A stretch of DNA of 14,110 nucleotides. Source: JAOUEA01 sp031364965 (GTDB taxonomy: Bacteria > Actinomycetota > UBA4738 > HRBIN12). The position numbers and the translations under genes were made by a program. The notes below the pieces were generated by a model. That model did not search any database and had not been told where the DNA came from. It worked only from the letters and a program-made list of their open reading frames with translations. This document shows positions 7,901 through 13,295 of the stretch, in pieces (the first letter of the stretch is position 1; every line of letters starts with the position of its first letter). The stretch lies in contig JANLXF010000159.1 in NCBI GenBank assembly GCA_031364965.1, forward strand, positions 1-14,110, in the 5' to 3' direction.

Positions 7901-8014
7901 ATAGATGGGACCCGCCACGAGCACGCCGACCGAGAACGCGAGGGTGACCACGACCGCAACGCCCAGCAGGCGCTGGGCGGCGAACCGCCTGAGCAGGAAT
8001 CTGATCGTCGCCAT
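4988..8014 (-). CDS. Large ABC transporter permease with two FtsX/MacB-type domains
   Basis: The product is 1008 residues. A first helix (about 14-36) is followed by an outside domain (about 37-277) and helices near 278-304, 323-350, 371-397, 420-435, 450-476 and 504-526. A second large outside domain follows (about 527-875), then helices near 876-897, 925-948 and 966-989. The cytoplasmic loops 'TRQTFELAVLHSRG' (304-317) and 'RRRDYEFAALRAMG' (899-912) are the typical FtsX turn that meets the ATPase, one per half. Both halves of the transporter are therefore in one chain, as expected for service by two ATPases. The second outside domain is rich in Asp, Thr and beta-type sequence; its ligand is unknown. 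It is first in the operon, with ATG at 8014 and GGGAG 11 bases upstream. Export or mechanotransmission at the cytoplasmic membrane is inferred from the family. Confidence 0.9.
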   Translation of the reverse strand: MATIRFLLRRFAAQRLLGVAVVVTLAFSVGVLVAGPIYADAAREAILSSAIEGAGVSVGNARFSVYGDAAFDWSAADAAVGAQANDLPVADVVSQAQATVRLSDTLQSVPLLFRDGAFGHLPYDGAIPADGEAAMAAGAAHTLHLRVGDALTILGPTDELITLHISAIYDTPAPGDPFWFGARNPFPAPDTEDPPPVIVDRATMAGAVSGLGLSTEFSWDVYLQMRDLPYEEATTVPGRLAAMAGNLRTEGGLAQVRLATGLDTLLRLVDQRVENLRIPILLVVFQIGAVTLAVLAGVGALTLTRQTFELAVLHSRGFSRRTLLLAQSVQALISAAIAFPIGLGIGLLLARLAGRSNGPTLPGVLFPVRLTQEALLLGVGTAAVGALILILLSVPVVGRTVLEERRAASREERPLLARIPVELFVIPLGLFAYLQLRGGTKPDPGSGTIDPLVLAAPTLLLFGASFLALRLLLFVLRRLDRRIGRARSLPRYLAGRRLERAPGTGFAAALLLLLAMGLLVVSTSYRAIVLTNHVDSAHTQIGGDWNVTVTPPAQTIAAIRALPATMTPIVRTEPSLSGGAFSLPPTALGIDPASYLAGGWWRGDFSDTDIETILADLGDDTLGSKLPAGAATLTVDLTVPPDAAGLALQATTIDSDGAIAASEPAPLDRGSGSYDLPLAGADRLLSITLRAETTLDLPFDLSIDVDGASIDGTAVPISSWAPLTWRGSNGTLTAEGDGVRYDFSPGAGNVVGGLVPTSEPLPALVSESVAAALGQSFTVTMAGQQIELRVVATATQFPSVVPNAPFIVVSAPSLLERQFAIPEAGLTLSEVWANGPDDPSGALRDLGFFTGEVQATAPIEGVLAQLPQSLAVGMNFTAAAGGLGLVVIGVAAGLYFAQRRRDYEFAALRAMGTEASQIRRTLILEQSGLLGFALVAGFAIGVGLLKLVMPYVGTSLGVSFPPPVLVIDWTALGVSVAAIVVTTGLSLAASMRVLMRSSVTGVLRGEAE

Positions 8015-8024
8015 GGGTGTCGAA

Positions 8025-8036
8025 GCTCCCGGGAGC
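8025..8036. promoter_or_regulatory. 12-base perfect palindrome, possible operator of the ABC operon
   Basis: GCTCCCGGGAGC lies between the probable -10 box (8044-8049) and the permease start codon (8014). It overlaps the permease ribosome-binding site. A symmetric site just downstream of the transcription start is a normal place for a dimeric repressor. In a GC-rich sequence such a palindrome could also arise by chance. No regulator gene is adjacent. Confidence 0.3.
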
Positions 8037-8043
8037 CCGCCCG

Positions 8044-8049
8044 ATGATA
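8044..8049 (-). promoter_or_regulatory. Probable -10 element of the ABC operon
   Basis: On the minus strand this reads TATCAT, a close match to TATAAT and one of the few AT-rich hexamers in the divergent region. Transcription would start near 8037, about 22 bases before the permease ATG. No convincing -35 hexamer is found at 16-18 bases; TGGCTC at 8065-8070 is the best, with a short spacer of 15. Confidence 0.45.
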
Positions 8050-8140
8050 GGGCGCGTCGGCTGTGAGCCAGGGGCCGGATTGCGGAATCGTGCCGTTCGC
8101 GGGTGGCGGAGCCTTCCCGCGCGGGGGGCCGCCGGGCGAC

Positions 8141-8149
8141 TGCTAGGCT
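8141..8149 (+). promoter_or_regulatory. Extended -10 element of the aminotransferase-serA unit
   Basis: TGC followed by TAGGCT gives an extended -10 (TGn-TANNNT), with no clear -35 at 17 bases. Transcription would start near 8156 and leave a leader of about 56 bases before the GTG at 8212. The same TGCTAnGCT form occurs at 10990-10998. Confidence 0.45.
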
Positions 8150-8177
8150 GAACCCTCCGATCCGTTCCGACCCGTCC

Positions 8178-8196
8178 GGGGCGTCCGCGGACCCCC
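8178..8196 (+). other. Hairpin in the aminotransferase 5' leader
   Basis: GGGG, a single bulged C, and GTC pair with GACCCC around a CGCG loop. The middle is the perfect palindrome GTCCGCGGAC (8183-8192). The stem ends 3 bases before the GAGGAG ribosome-binding site (8200-8205), so it could affect initiation of the aminotransferase. The role is unproven. Confidence 0.3.
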
Positions 8197-8211
8197 GTCG
8201 AGGAGTGATCA

Positions 8212-9366
8212 GTGGACAGGCCCGAGATCATCCTGGCTCCAGGCCCCACCCCGATCCCGCCCGAGGTGCTGCTGGCCCAGGGCAGCCCGCTCGTGTATCA
8301 CCGTGGTCCGGGCTTCGGGGACCTGATGCGCGAGGTCACCGACGACCTCAAGCGGCTCTATCGGACCGACACCGCCGACGTGCTGCTGATGACGTCGTCG
8401 GGCAGCGGCGGCCTCGAGTCGGCGATCCAGAACCTCTTCTCGCCCGGCGACGAGGTGTTCGTGCCGCTCGCGGGGTTCTTCGCGGATCGCTTCCGGCAGC
8501 TCGCTGAGGCGTTCGGGCTGACCGTGCGCACGATCGAGTACGAGTGGGGGACCAAGATCAAGCCCGAGGAGGTGGCCGCCGCGTTGGCCGAGCACCCCGT
8601 CAAGGCGGTGTTGCTCACGCAGTCCGAGACCTCCACCGGCGTGATCCAGCCGATTAAGCAGCTGGCGCGCGTGGCGCGCGACGCCGGCGCCCTCGTCGTC
8701 GTCGACGCGGTGTCCTCGCTCGGCGCAGTGCCCTTCGAGTTCGACGAGTGGGACATCGACGTGGCCGTGGGGGGCTCGCAGAAGGCGCTCTCGGCGAGCC
8801 CGGGGATCGCGTTCGTCGCGATCAGCGAGCGCGCGTGGGCGGCCTGCGAGGCGGCAACGAACCCGCGGTTCTACTTCGACTGGCGGATCTACAAGCGCTT
8901 CGCCGACCTGCCGAACCCCGAGAACCCGTGGACGCCGGCGATCAGCGTGATGCAAGGGTTGCAGGCCGCGCTCCGGCTCTACTTCCAAGACGGGGTCGAC
9001 GTCGCGCTCGCCCGGCACCGGATGCTCTCCACGGCGGTCAAGGAGGGCGCGAAGGCCCTGGGCCTCGACCTGTTCGGGGAGGGGCTCGAGGACAACTGGA
9101 CCGTTACGGCGATCCGCGCCCCCGAAGCCGCCGACGCCGACACGATCAGCGACACGATCCGCGCCGACTGGGGCTGCGTGCTCGCGCCCGGCCAGGGTCC
9201 GCTGAAGGGCAAGGTCTTCCGGATCGGGCACTTCGGCTACTTCAGCGAGCTCGACATCATCCGCGGGCTCGCGGCGCTCGAGATGACCCTCGAGAAGCTC
9301 GGCCATCCGGTCAAGCGCGGGGCCGCCGTCGCGGCGGCCGAGACCGTGTTCATGGAGTCCCGGTAA
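8212..9366 (+). CDS. Class V PLP aminotransferase (serine-glyoxylate/phosphoserine type)
   Basis: The product is 384 residues, of the alanine/serine-glyoxylate and broad-specificity aspartate aminotransferase branch of fold type I. Visible landmarks are the opening 'LAPGPTPIPPEVL', 'SGSGGLES' (63-70) for the PLP phosphate, 'SETSTG' (138-143), Asp165 in 'VVVDAVSSLG' for the pyridine nitrogen, and the Schiff-base lysine K191 in 'GGSQKALSASPG'. The start is GTG 8212, six bases after GAGGAG. The stop is only 2 bases before serA. A transaminase next to D-3-phosphoglycerate dehydrogenase suggests that it converts 3-phosphohydroxypyruvate to phosphoserine in place of SerC, as a class V enzyme is known to do in some methanogens. 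Serine-glyoxylate transamination is the alternative. Family is firm, substrate is inferred. Confidence 0.88.
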   Translation: MDRPEIILAPGPTPIPPEVLLAQGSPLVYHRGPGFGDLMREVTDDLKRLYRTDTADVLLMTSSGSGGLESAIQNLFSPGDEVFVPLAGFFADRFRQLAEAFGLTVRTIEYEWGTKIKPEEVAAALAEHPVKAVLLTQSETSTGVIQPIKQLARVARDAGALVVVDAVSSLGAVPFEFDEWDIDVAVGGSQKALSASPGIAFVAISERAWAACEAATNPRFYFDWRIYKRFADLPNPENPWTPAISVMQGLQAALRLYFQDGVDVALARHRMLSTAVKEGAKALGLDLFGEGLEDNWTVTAIRAPEAADADTISDTIRADWGCVLAPGQGPLKGKVFRIGHFGYFSELDIIRGLAALEMTLEKLGHPVKRGAAVAAAETVFMESR

Positions 9367-9368
9367 GC

Positions 9369-10949
9369 GTGCGCGTCCTCGTCACCGAACCGCTCTCCGC
9401 CCAGGGGCTCGAGCTGCTGGAGACGGACTTCCAGGTCGACGTGCGCACCGATCTCGTGCGCGACGGCACGCTGGCGGCCGAGATCGGCCCCTACGACGCA
9501 CTCGTGATCCGCAGCGCGACCCAGGTCACGGCCGAGATCTTCGAGGCCGCCGCGAACCTGAAGGTCGTCGCGCGCGCGGGGATCGGTCTGGATAACGTCG
9601 ACGTCGAGGCCGCTACCCGCCGCGGCGTGATGGTGGTCAACGCCCCCCAGTCGAACATCATCAGCGCGGCCGAGCAGGCGATGGCGCTGCTGCTCGCGCA
9701 GGCCCGCAACATCCCCCAGGCGAACGCCGCCCTGAAGCAGGGCGCGTGGGAGCGCTCGAAGTGGGAGGGCGTGGAGCTCGCCGGCAAGACGATCGGGCTC
9801 GTCGGGCTGGGCCGTGTCGGCGGGTTGGTGGCGACGCGCGCGGCCGGGTTCGGGATGCGCGTGATCGCGTTCGACCCCTATGTGAGCGCCGACCGTGCCA
9901 AGGACATGGGGGTCGACGTGATGCCCACGCTCGAGGCGCTCCTCGTGCAGGCCGACTTCGTCTCGATCCACCTGCCGCGCACGCCTGAAACCGAAGGGCT
10001 GATCGGCGAGCACGAGCTGGGGCTGATGAAGCGCGGCGCGCGGCTCGTGAACACCGCCCGCGGCGGCCTCGTGGACGAGGCCGCGCTCGCGAAGGCGCTC
10101 GAGTCGGGGCACCTCGGCGGCGCCGCCCTCGACGTGTTCGCGACCGAGCCCACCACCGACAGCCCGTTGTTCGGCCTCGACAACGTCGTCGTCACGCCCC
10201 ACCTGGGTGCCTCGACGAAGGAGGCGCAGGACAAGGCCGGCACGACGGTCGCCGAGATGGTGCGGCTCGCGTTGAAGGGCGAGTTCGTTCCCTATGCGGT
10301 GAACGTGTCGGCCGGCGCCGAGGTCACGGAGGTCGTGCGGCCCTTCGTCCCCCTTGCCGAGCGGCTGGGGGTGCTCGTGGCGGGTTTGGCCGAGGGCGGC
10401 GTGCGTTCGGTGGTCGCCTCGTACCTTGGGCGGATCGCCGAATCCGACACGAGGGTCCTGACCCTCGCGATCCTCAAGGGGATCCTCAGCCGCTCGGTGC
10501 ACGAGCCCGTCTCGTTCGTGAACGCCCCGATGCTCGCGAAGGAACGCGGCCTGACAGTGAGCGAGATGCGCTCGACGGTCTCGCAGGACTACGTGAGCCT
10601 GATCGCGCTCCGCGCCGAGACCGACGAGGGGCCGGTGAGCGCGCAGGGCACGATCATCGGGCGCCAGGCCGAGCGGGTGCTCCGGGTCGACGACTTCGAC
10701 ATCGAGGTCACCCCGGCGCGCAACATGATCTTCTTCACCTACGCGGATCGGCCCGGCATCATCGGCAAGGTGGGCTCGATCCTGGGCGAGCACGACATCA
10801 ACATCGCGACGATGGACGTGGGCCGCAAGCCCGAGCTCCACGAAGCCTTGATGTGCCTGACCGTCGACACCGAGGTCCCGGCCGACGTGCTCAGGTACAT
10901 CGGCGAGGAGATCGAAGCCCACCGGATCCGCACGGTCACCGTCCCCTGA
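9369..10949 (+). CDS. serA: D-3-phosphoglycerate dehydrogenase (long form with ACT domain)
   Basis: SerA oxidises 3-phosphoglycerate to 3-phosphohydroxypyruvate with NAD+, the committed step of serine synthesis in the cytosol. The product is 526 residues, the standard length of the Mycobacterium-like type. The nucleotide site is G146-L-G-R-V-G151 with Asp169 for the ribose. Catalytic residues are R231, E260 and H278 in 'TARGGLVDE', 'VFATEP' and 'VTPHLG'. After about residue 315 come the allosteric substrate-binding (intervening) domain and a C-terminal ACT domain ('FTYADRPGIIGKVGSILGEHDINIATM', about 456-482), which in this family senses serine. The start is GTG 9369, 2 bases after the aminotransferase stop; GGAG at 9354-9357 is the likely ribosome-binding site. 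It is cotranscribed and probably coupled with the aminotransferase. Confidence 0.97.
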   Translation: MRVLVTEPLSAQGLELLETDFQVDVRTDLVRDGTLAAEIGPYDALVIRSATQVTAEIFEAAANLKVVARAGIGLDNVDVEAATRRGVMVVNAPQSNIISAAEQAMALLLAQARNIPQANAALKQGAWERSKWEGVELAGKTIGLVGLGRVGGLVATRAAGFGMRVIAFDPYVSADRAKDMGVDVMPTLEALLVQADFVSIHLPRTPETEGLIGEHELGLMKRGARLVNTARGGLVDEAALAKALESGHLGGAALDVFATEPTTDSPLFGLDNVVVTPHLGASTKEAQDKAGTTVAEMVRLALKGEFVPYAVNVSAGAEVTEVVRPFVPLAERLGVLVAGLAEGGVRSVVASYLGRIAESDTRVLTLAILKGILSRSVHEPVSFVNAPMLAKERGLTVSEMRSTVSQDYVSLIALRAETDEGPVSAQGTIIGRQAERVLRVDDFDIEVTPARNMIFFTYADRPGIIGKVGSILGEHDINIATMDVGRKPELHEALMCLTVDTEVPADVLRYIGEEIEAHRIRTVTVP

Positions 10950-10969
10950 CGCGATCGCTCGGCGGGTGG

Positions 10970-10998
10970 TTCACGGACGTCGACACCCGTGCTAAGCT
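10970..10998 (+). promoter_or_regulatory. Promoter of the leader ORF and MFS efflux gene
   Basis: A -35 box TTCACG (10970-10975) is separated by exactly 17 bases from the -10 box TAAGCT (10993-10998). The -10 is preceded by TGC, an extended -10. Transcription should begin around 11003-11006, only a few bases before the leader ATG at 11008. This is the best promoter in the window. Confidence 0.65.
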
Positions 10999-11005
10999 TC
11001 GCGGG

Positions 11006-11142
11006 TTATGAAGCGGACCCTCCTGACGACCGGCAACGCCGGCAGCGTGCGAGTGCGACGGATGTCGCCCAGCGCACCCGCTGCCCGCTAGGTCGTCGGC
11101 ACCACCCCCCGGTCCACACCCCGCAAGGAGTCCGCTTCATGA
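11006..11142 (+). ncRNA. Structured mRNA leader that can mask the MFS start site
   Basis: Bases 11006-11017 pair with 11131-11142 (11 Watson-Crick pairs and one G-U). After a two-base CC bulge, CUCCU (11020-11024) pairs with AGGAG (11126-11130). The second strand of this stem contains the complete Shine-Dalgarno and the AUG of the transporter gene. Inside it, GACGACC (11025-11031) can pair with GGUCGUC (11091-11097). GGCAGCG (11041-11047) can pair with CGCUGCC (11079-11085), extended by UGCG/CGCA. GCGAC (11055-11059) forms a hairpin with GUCGC (11064-11068) over a GGAU loop. The result is a long rod embracing the leader ORF. The promoter position puts the 5' end of the RNA right at the base of the outer stem. 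I do not recognise it as a named riboswitch class. Folding is inferred from complementarity only. Confidence 0.55.
11008..11091 (+). CDS. 27-codon leader ORF upstream of the MFS efflux gene
   Basis: ATG 11008 to TAG 11089-11091 encodes a 27-residue basic peptide beginning MKRTLLTTGN and containing SVRVRRM at 13-19. No Shine-Dalgarno precedes it. The -10 box ends only 9 bases upstream, so the transcript would be nearly leaderless. Its start codon and first codons form the 5' strand of the stem that masks the transporter start site. Its stop lies in the 3' strand of an inner stem. A ribosome starting or stalling on the early codons would therefore open the transporter site. R15-V16-R17 fits the R/K-x-R/K pattern known from macrolide-dependent ribosome arrest, but a short motif like this in a basic peptide is weak evidence. 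Translation is not proven. Confidence 0.5.
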   Translation: MKRTLLTTGNAGSVRVRRMSPSAPAAR

Positions 11143-12389
11143 GTCGCTCACCCCGTTCCAACGTCAGACGTCTGGCCGTCGGCCGCCTGATCTCCGTCAC
11201 CGGAGGCGCCGCCGCCTACGCCGCGCTGATGTACACCGTCTGGGAGCAGACCCACTCGACCGCCTGGCAGTCGGGCACGCTGCTGCTCACGTTCGGCGTG
11301 GTGGGGATCATGGGGCCGCTCACCGGGCACCTGGGCGACCGCTTCGACCGGCGCAAGGTCATGATCGGCGCCGAGGCGGTCGCCGCCGCGTTCTTCCTCG
11401 GCATGGCCTTCGTCGACGCGACCTGGCTCCTCGTGGCGCTCGCTTTCGGGTCCGCGGTCGCGGAGTCGCCGTTCTGGTCGGCCTCGGCCGCCGCGATCCC
11501 CGCGCTCGCCGAGAGCGACGAGGACATCGCGTGGGCCAACAGCCTGTTGGGTCTGGGCCGCAACGCCGGGATCATGATCGGTCCGGTGATCGGGGGCTTG
11601 CTCGTGGGACCGCTCGGCGCGTCGTGGGTGTTCGGGCTGAACGCGATCACCTTCCTGGTGTCGCTCGCGCTCACCGTGTCGGTGCGCGGCGACTACCGCC
11701 AGGCGCGCAGCGCAGAGGAGGAGGCCGAGCACGAGGGCATGGCCGCCGGGATCAGGTTCCTGTGGCGTGACCGGCCGTTGCGCACGATGACGACCGCGTG
11801 GATCGTCTTCCTGCTGGGCGCCGGCATGGGCATGGTGGCCGACGCCCCGCTCGCGGAGACCTTCGGGGCCGGGGCGATGGGCTTCGGGTTGCTGATCGCC
11901 TGCTGGGGCGGCGGCTCGGTGATCGGGTCGCTCCTCGGGCGCAAGCTTACGGCCCGGACGGAGCCGCTGTGGCTCGTGGTGGGGGCCGGGGGCATCGCCC
12001 TCGGACACCTGGGGGTCGGGGTGGCGCCGGTCTTCGCGATGGTGCTTGTGTTCGGCCTGATCATGGGCACGAGCGACGGCATCACGATGGTGGCCGAACA
12101 GGGGATCATGCAGCGCCGGACGCCCGACGCCGTGCGCAGCCGTGTGCTGGCCGCGTTCGACGCGGTGCTCTCGCTCGGGCTGGCGTTCGCCTACATCCTC
12201 GCCGGCCCGGTGCTCGCGGCGATCGGCCCGCAGAAGATCTACCTGGTCGGCGGGATCGCTGCGCTCGCCGCCACCGCGGTGCTGTTCCCGCTGCGGCACC
12301 TGCGGCCGGTGGGCTCCGAGCGGACCGAGGCGGAGATCGTCGAGGCGGCCGGGCTCGAGCCCGAGCGCGCGATCGCACCGCCCTACTGA
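11139..12389 (+). CDS. MFS transporter, drug-efflux-like (MFS_3 / transmembrane secretion effector type)
   Basis: The product is 416 residues with about 12 helices. MFS motif A, GHLGDRFDRRKVM (63-75), lies in the loop after the second helix. A charged central loop falls near 187-205 ('RGDYRQARSAEEEAEHEG'). The opening 'RLISVTGGAAAYAALMYTVWEQT' and the general pattern resemble the MFS_3-type exporters related to macrolide and enterobactin efflux. Substrate cannot be read from the sequence. ATG 11139 is chosen because AAGGAG lies 8 bases upstream (11125-11130) and the protein begins normally there. An upstream in-frame GTG at 10989 would place the promoter -10 inside the gene and add 50 residues of non-MFS sequence. 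The Shine-Dalgarno and start codon are complementary to the 5' end of the same transcript, which implies translational control. An aminoglycoside-kinase-like gene follows. Confidence 0.88.
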   Translation: MSRSPRSNVRRLAVGRLISVTGGAAAYAALMYTVWEQTHSTAWQSGTLLLTFGVVGIMGPLTGHLGDRFDRRKVMIGAEAVAAAFFLGMAFVDATWLLVALAFGSAVAESPFWSASAAAIPALAESDEDIAWANSLLGLGRNAGIMIGPVIGGLLVGPLGASWVFGLNAITFLVSLALTVSVRGDYRQARSAEEEAEHEGMAAGIRFLWRDRPLRTMTTAWIVFLLGAGMGMVADAPLAETFGAGAMGFGLLIACWGGGSVIGSLLGRKLTARTEPLWLVVGAGGIALGHLGVGVAPVFAMVLVFGLIMGTSDGITMVAEQGIMQRRTPDAVRSRVLAAFDAVLSLGLAFAYILAGPVLAAIGPQKIYLVGGIAALAATAVLFPLRHLRPVGSERTEAEIVEAAGLEPERAIAPPY

Positions 12390-12418
12390 CCGACGGGCCG
12401 CGCCTGACCGGCGGACCG

Positions 12419-12424
12419 TAGGCT
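12419..12424 (+). promoter_or_regulatory. -10 element of a probable leaderless transcript for the kinase gene
   Basis: TAGGCT ends 6 bases before the GTG at 12431. That is the usual distance from a -10 to the transcription start, so the mRNA would begin at the start codon itself. No -35 hexamer is seen at 16-18 bases, and no ribosome-binding site lies before the GTG, which fits a leaderless message. Confidence 0.45.
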
Positions 12425-12430
12425 GCGGCC

Positions 12431-13288
12431 GTGAGCTACGACCACCTCGAAGCGTGGCGGGGAGATCCCGACGGCGATGCGTGGCTCGCGGCGCTGCCGA
12501 CACTCGTCGCCGAGTGCGCGGAACGGTGGGCCCTCACGCTCGGCTCGCCTTGGACGAACAGCGTGGCGTCGCTGACGATGCCGGCGTCTCGCGACGGCGA
12601 GTCGCTCGTCCTCAAGATCCAGTTCCCCGACCGCGAGGGACGCCACGAGGCGGCGGCGCTCGCCCGATGGGGCGGCGACGGGGCGGTACGGCTCGTCGAT
12701 CACGACCCGGACCGCCGCGCGCTGCTGCTCGAGCGATGCCTCCCCGGGACCCCCTTGACGACGATCCACCCCGAACGGGCGCTCGACGTCGTGATCGGGT
12801 TGCTGCCGCGACTGTGGGTTCCCGCGGCCGCGCCGTTCCGTTCGCTCGCCGACGAGGCGGCCGAACTCACACGCGAGCTGGTCGCGCACTGGGAGCGCAC
12901 GGGGCGCATCGTGGACCGACGACTGATCGACGCGGCCCGCTCCGCGTTCCAGGAGCTCGTCCCCACACAGGGTCCGCAGGTCCTGGTGAATCAGGATCTC
13001 CACGCCGACAACGTGCTGCGCGCCGAACGTGAACCGTGGCTCGTGATCGACCCGAAGCCGCTGGCGGGGGAGCGCGAGTTCGGCGTCGCGGCGATCGTGC
13101 GGGGCGCCGAGCTCGGCCACGACCGCCGCTCGGTGCTCCGCCGGCTCGACCGGGTGAGCGCGGATCTCGGCTTGGACCGCGAGCGGGTGCGTGGCTGGAC
13201 CCTCGCGCACACGGTGGCCTGGGGGTTCGACGACGAGCCGATGCGCGAGCACATCGAAACTGCCACCTGGCTGCTCGATGCACGATGA
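12431..13288 (+). CDS. Aminoglycoside/hydroxyurea phosphotransferase family kinase (APH(6)-like)
   Basis: The product is 285 residues with the layout of the APH(6)/StrB-type small-molecule kinases (APH_6_hur family). Visible parts are a probable ATP-binding lysine K62 in 'SLVLKIQFPD', a Glu near 73, the hinge 'ALLLERCLPGTPL' (97-109), the catalytic loop 'VNQDLHADNVL' (186-196, Asp189 and Asn194), and the metal-binding 'VIDPKPLAGE' (205-214, Asp207). The usual loop is HGDLHxxN; here His and Gly are replaced by Asn and Gln, while the Asp, His and Asn that follow are kept. Family members phosphorylate streptomycin-like compounds or hydroxyurea, but many chromosomal ones have unknown substrates. 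It lies 41 bases after the efflux gene with its own -10, and ends 7 bases before yqgE. Confidence 0.82.
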   Translation: MSYDHLEAWRGDPDGDAWLAALPTLVAECAERWALTLGSPWTNSVASLTMPASRDGESLVLKIQFPDREGRHEAAALARWGGDGAVRLVDHDPDRRALLLERCLPGTPLTTIHPERALDVVIGLLPRLWVPAAAPFRSLADEAAELTRELVAHWERTGRIVDRRLIDAARSAFQELVPTQGPQVLVNQDLHADNVLRAEREPWLVIDPKPLAGEREFGVAAIVRGAELGHDRRSVLRRLDRVSADLGLDRERVRGWTLAHTVAWGFDDEPMREHIETATWLLDAR

Positions 13289-13295
13289 TGGCGGC

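Noticed and set aside
4943..8047. A very long open frame on the plus strand opposite the ABC permease (over 1000 codons)
   Set aside because: It is rich in Arg, His, Gln, Glu and Gly with no hydrophobic or domain pattern, as expected for the antisense of a GC-rich gene. The minus-strand frame has clear FtsX motifs, helices and operon overlaps.
11008..11050. Leader peptide start (MKRTLLTTGNAGS) as a remnant of an NAD-dependent epimerase N-terminus
   Set aside because: The resemblance is limited to a few residues, the frame ends after 27 codons, and the pairing with the MFS start site explains the sequence better.
11025..11050. CCGGCAAC-containing segment as a SAM-type riboswitch core
   Set aside because: Only the short GGCAAC resembles those cores. 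The remaining conserved elements and the pseudoknot partner are not recognisable, and the downstream gene is an exporter rather than a methionine gene.
10989..11138. In-frame GTG extension adding 50 residues to the MFS efflux protein
   Set aside because: It would place the -10 box inside the gene and add Arg/His/Pro-rich sequence unlike any MFS N-terminus. ATG 11139 has AAGGAG at a proper distance.
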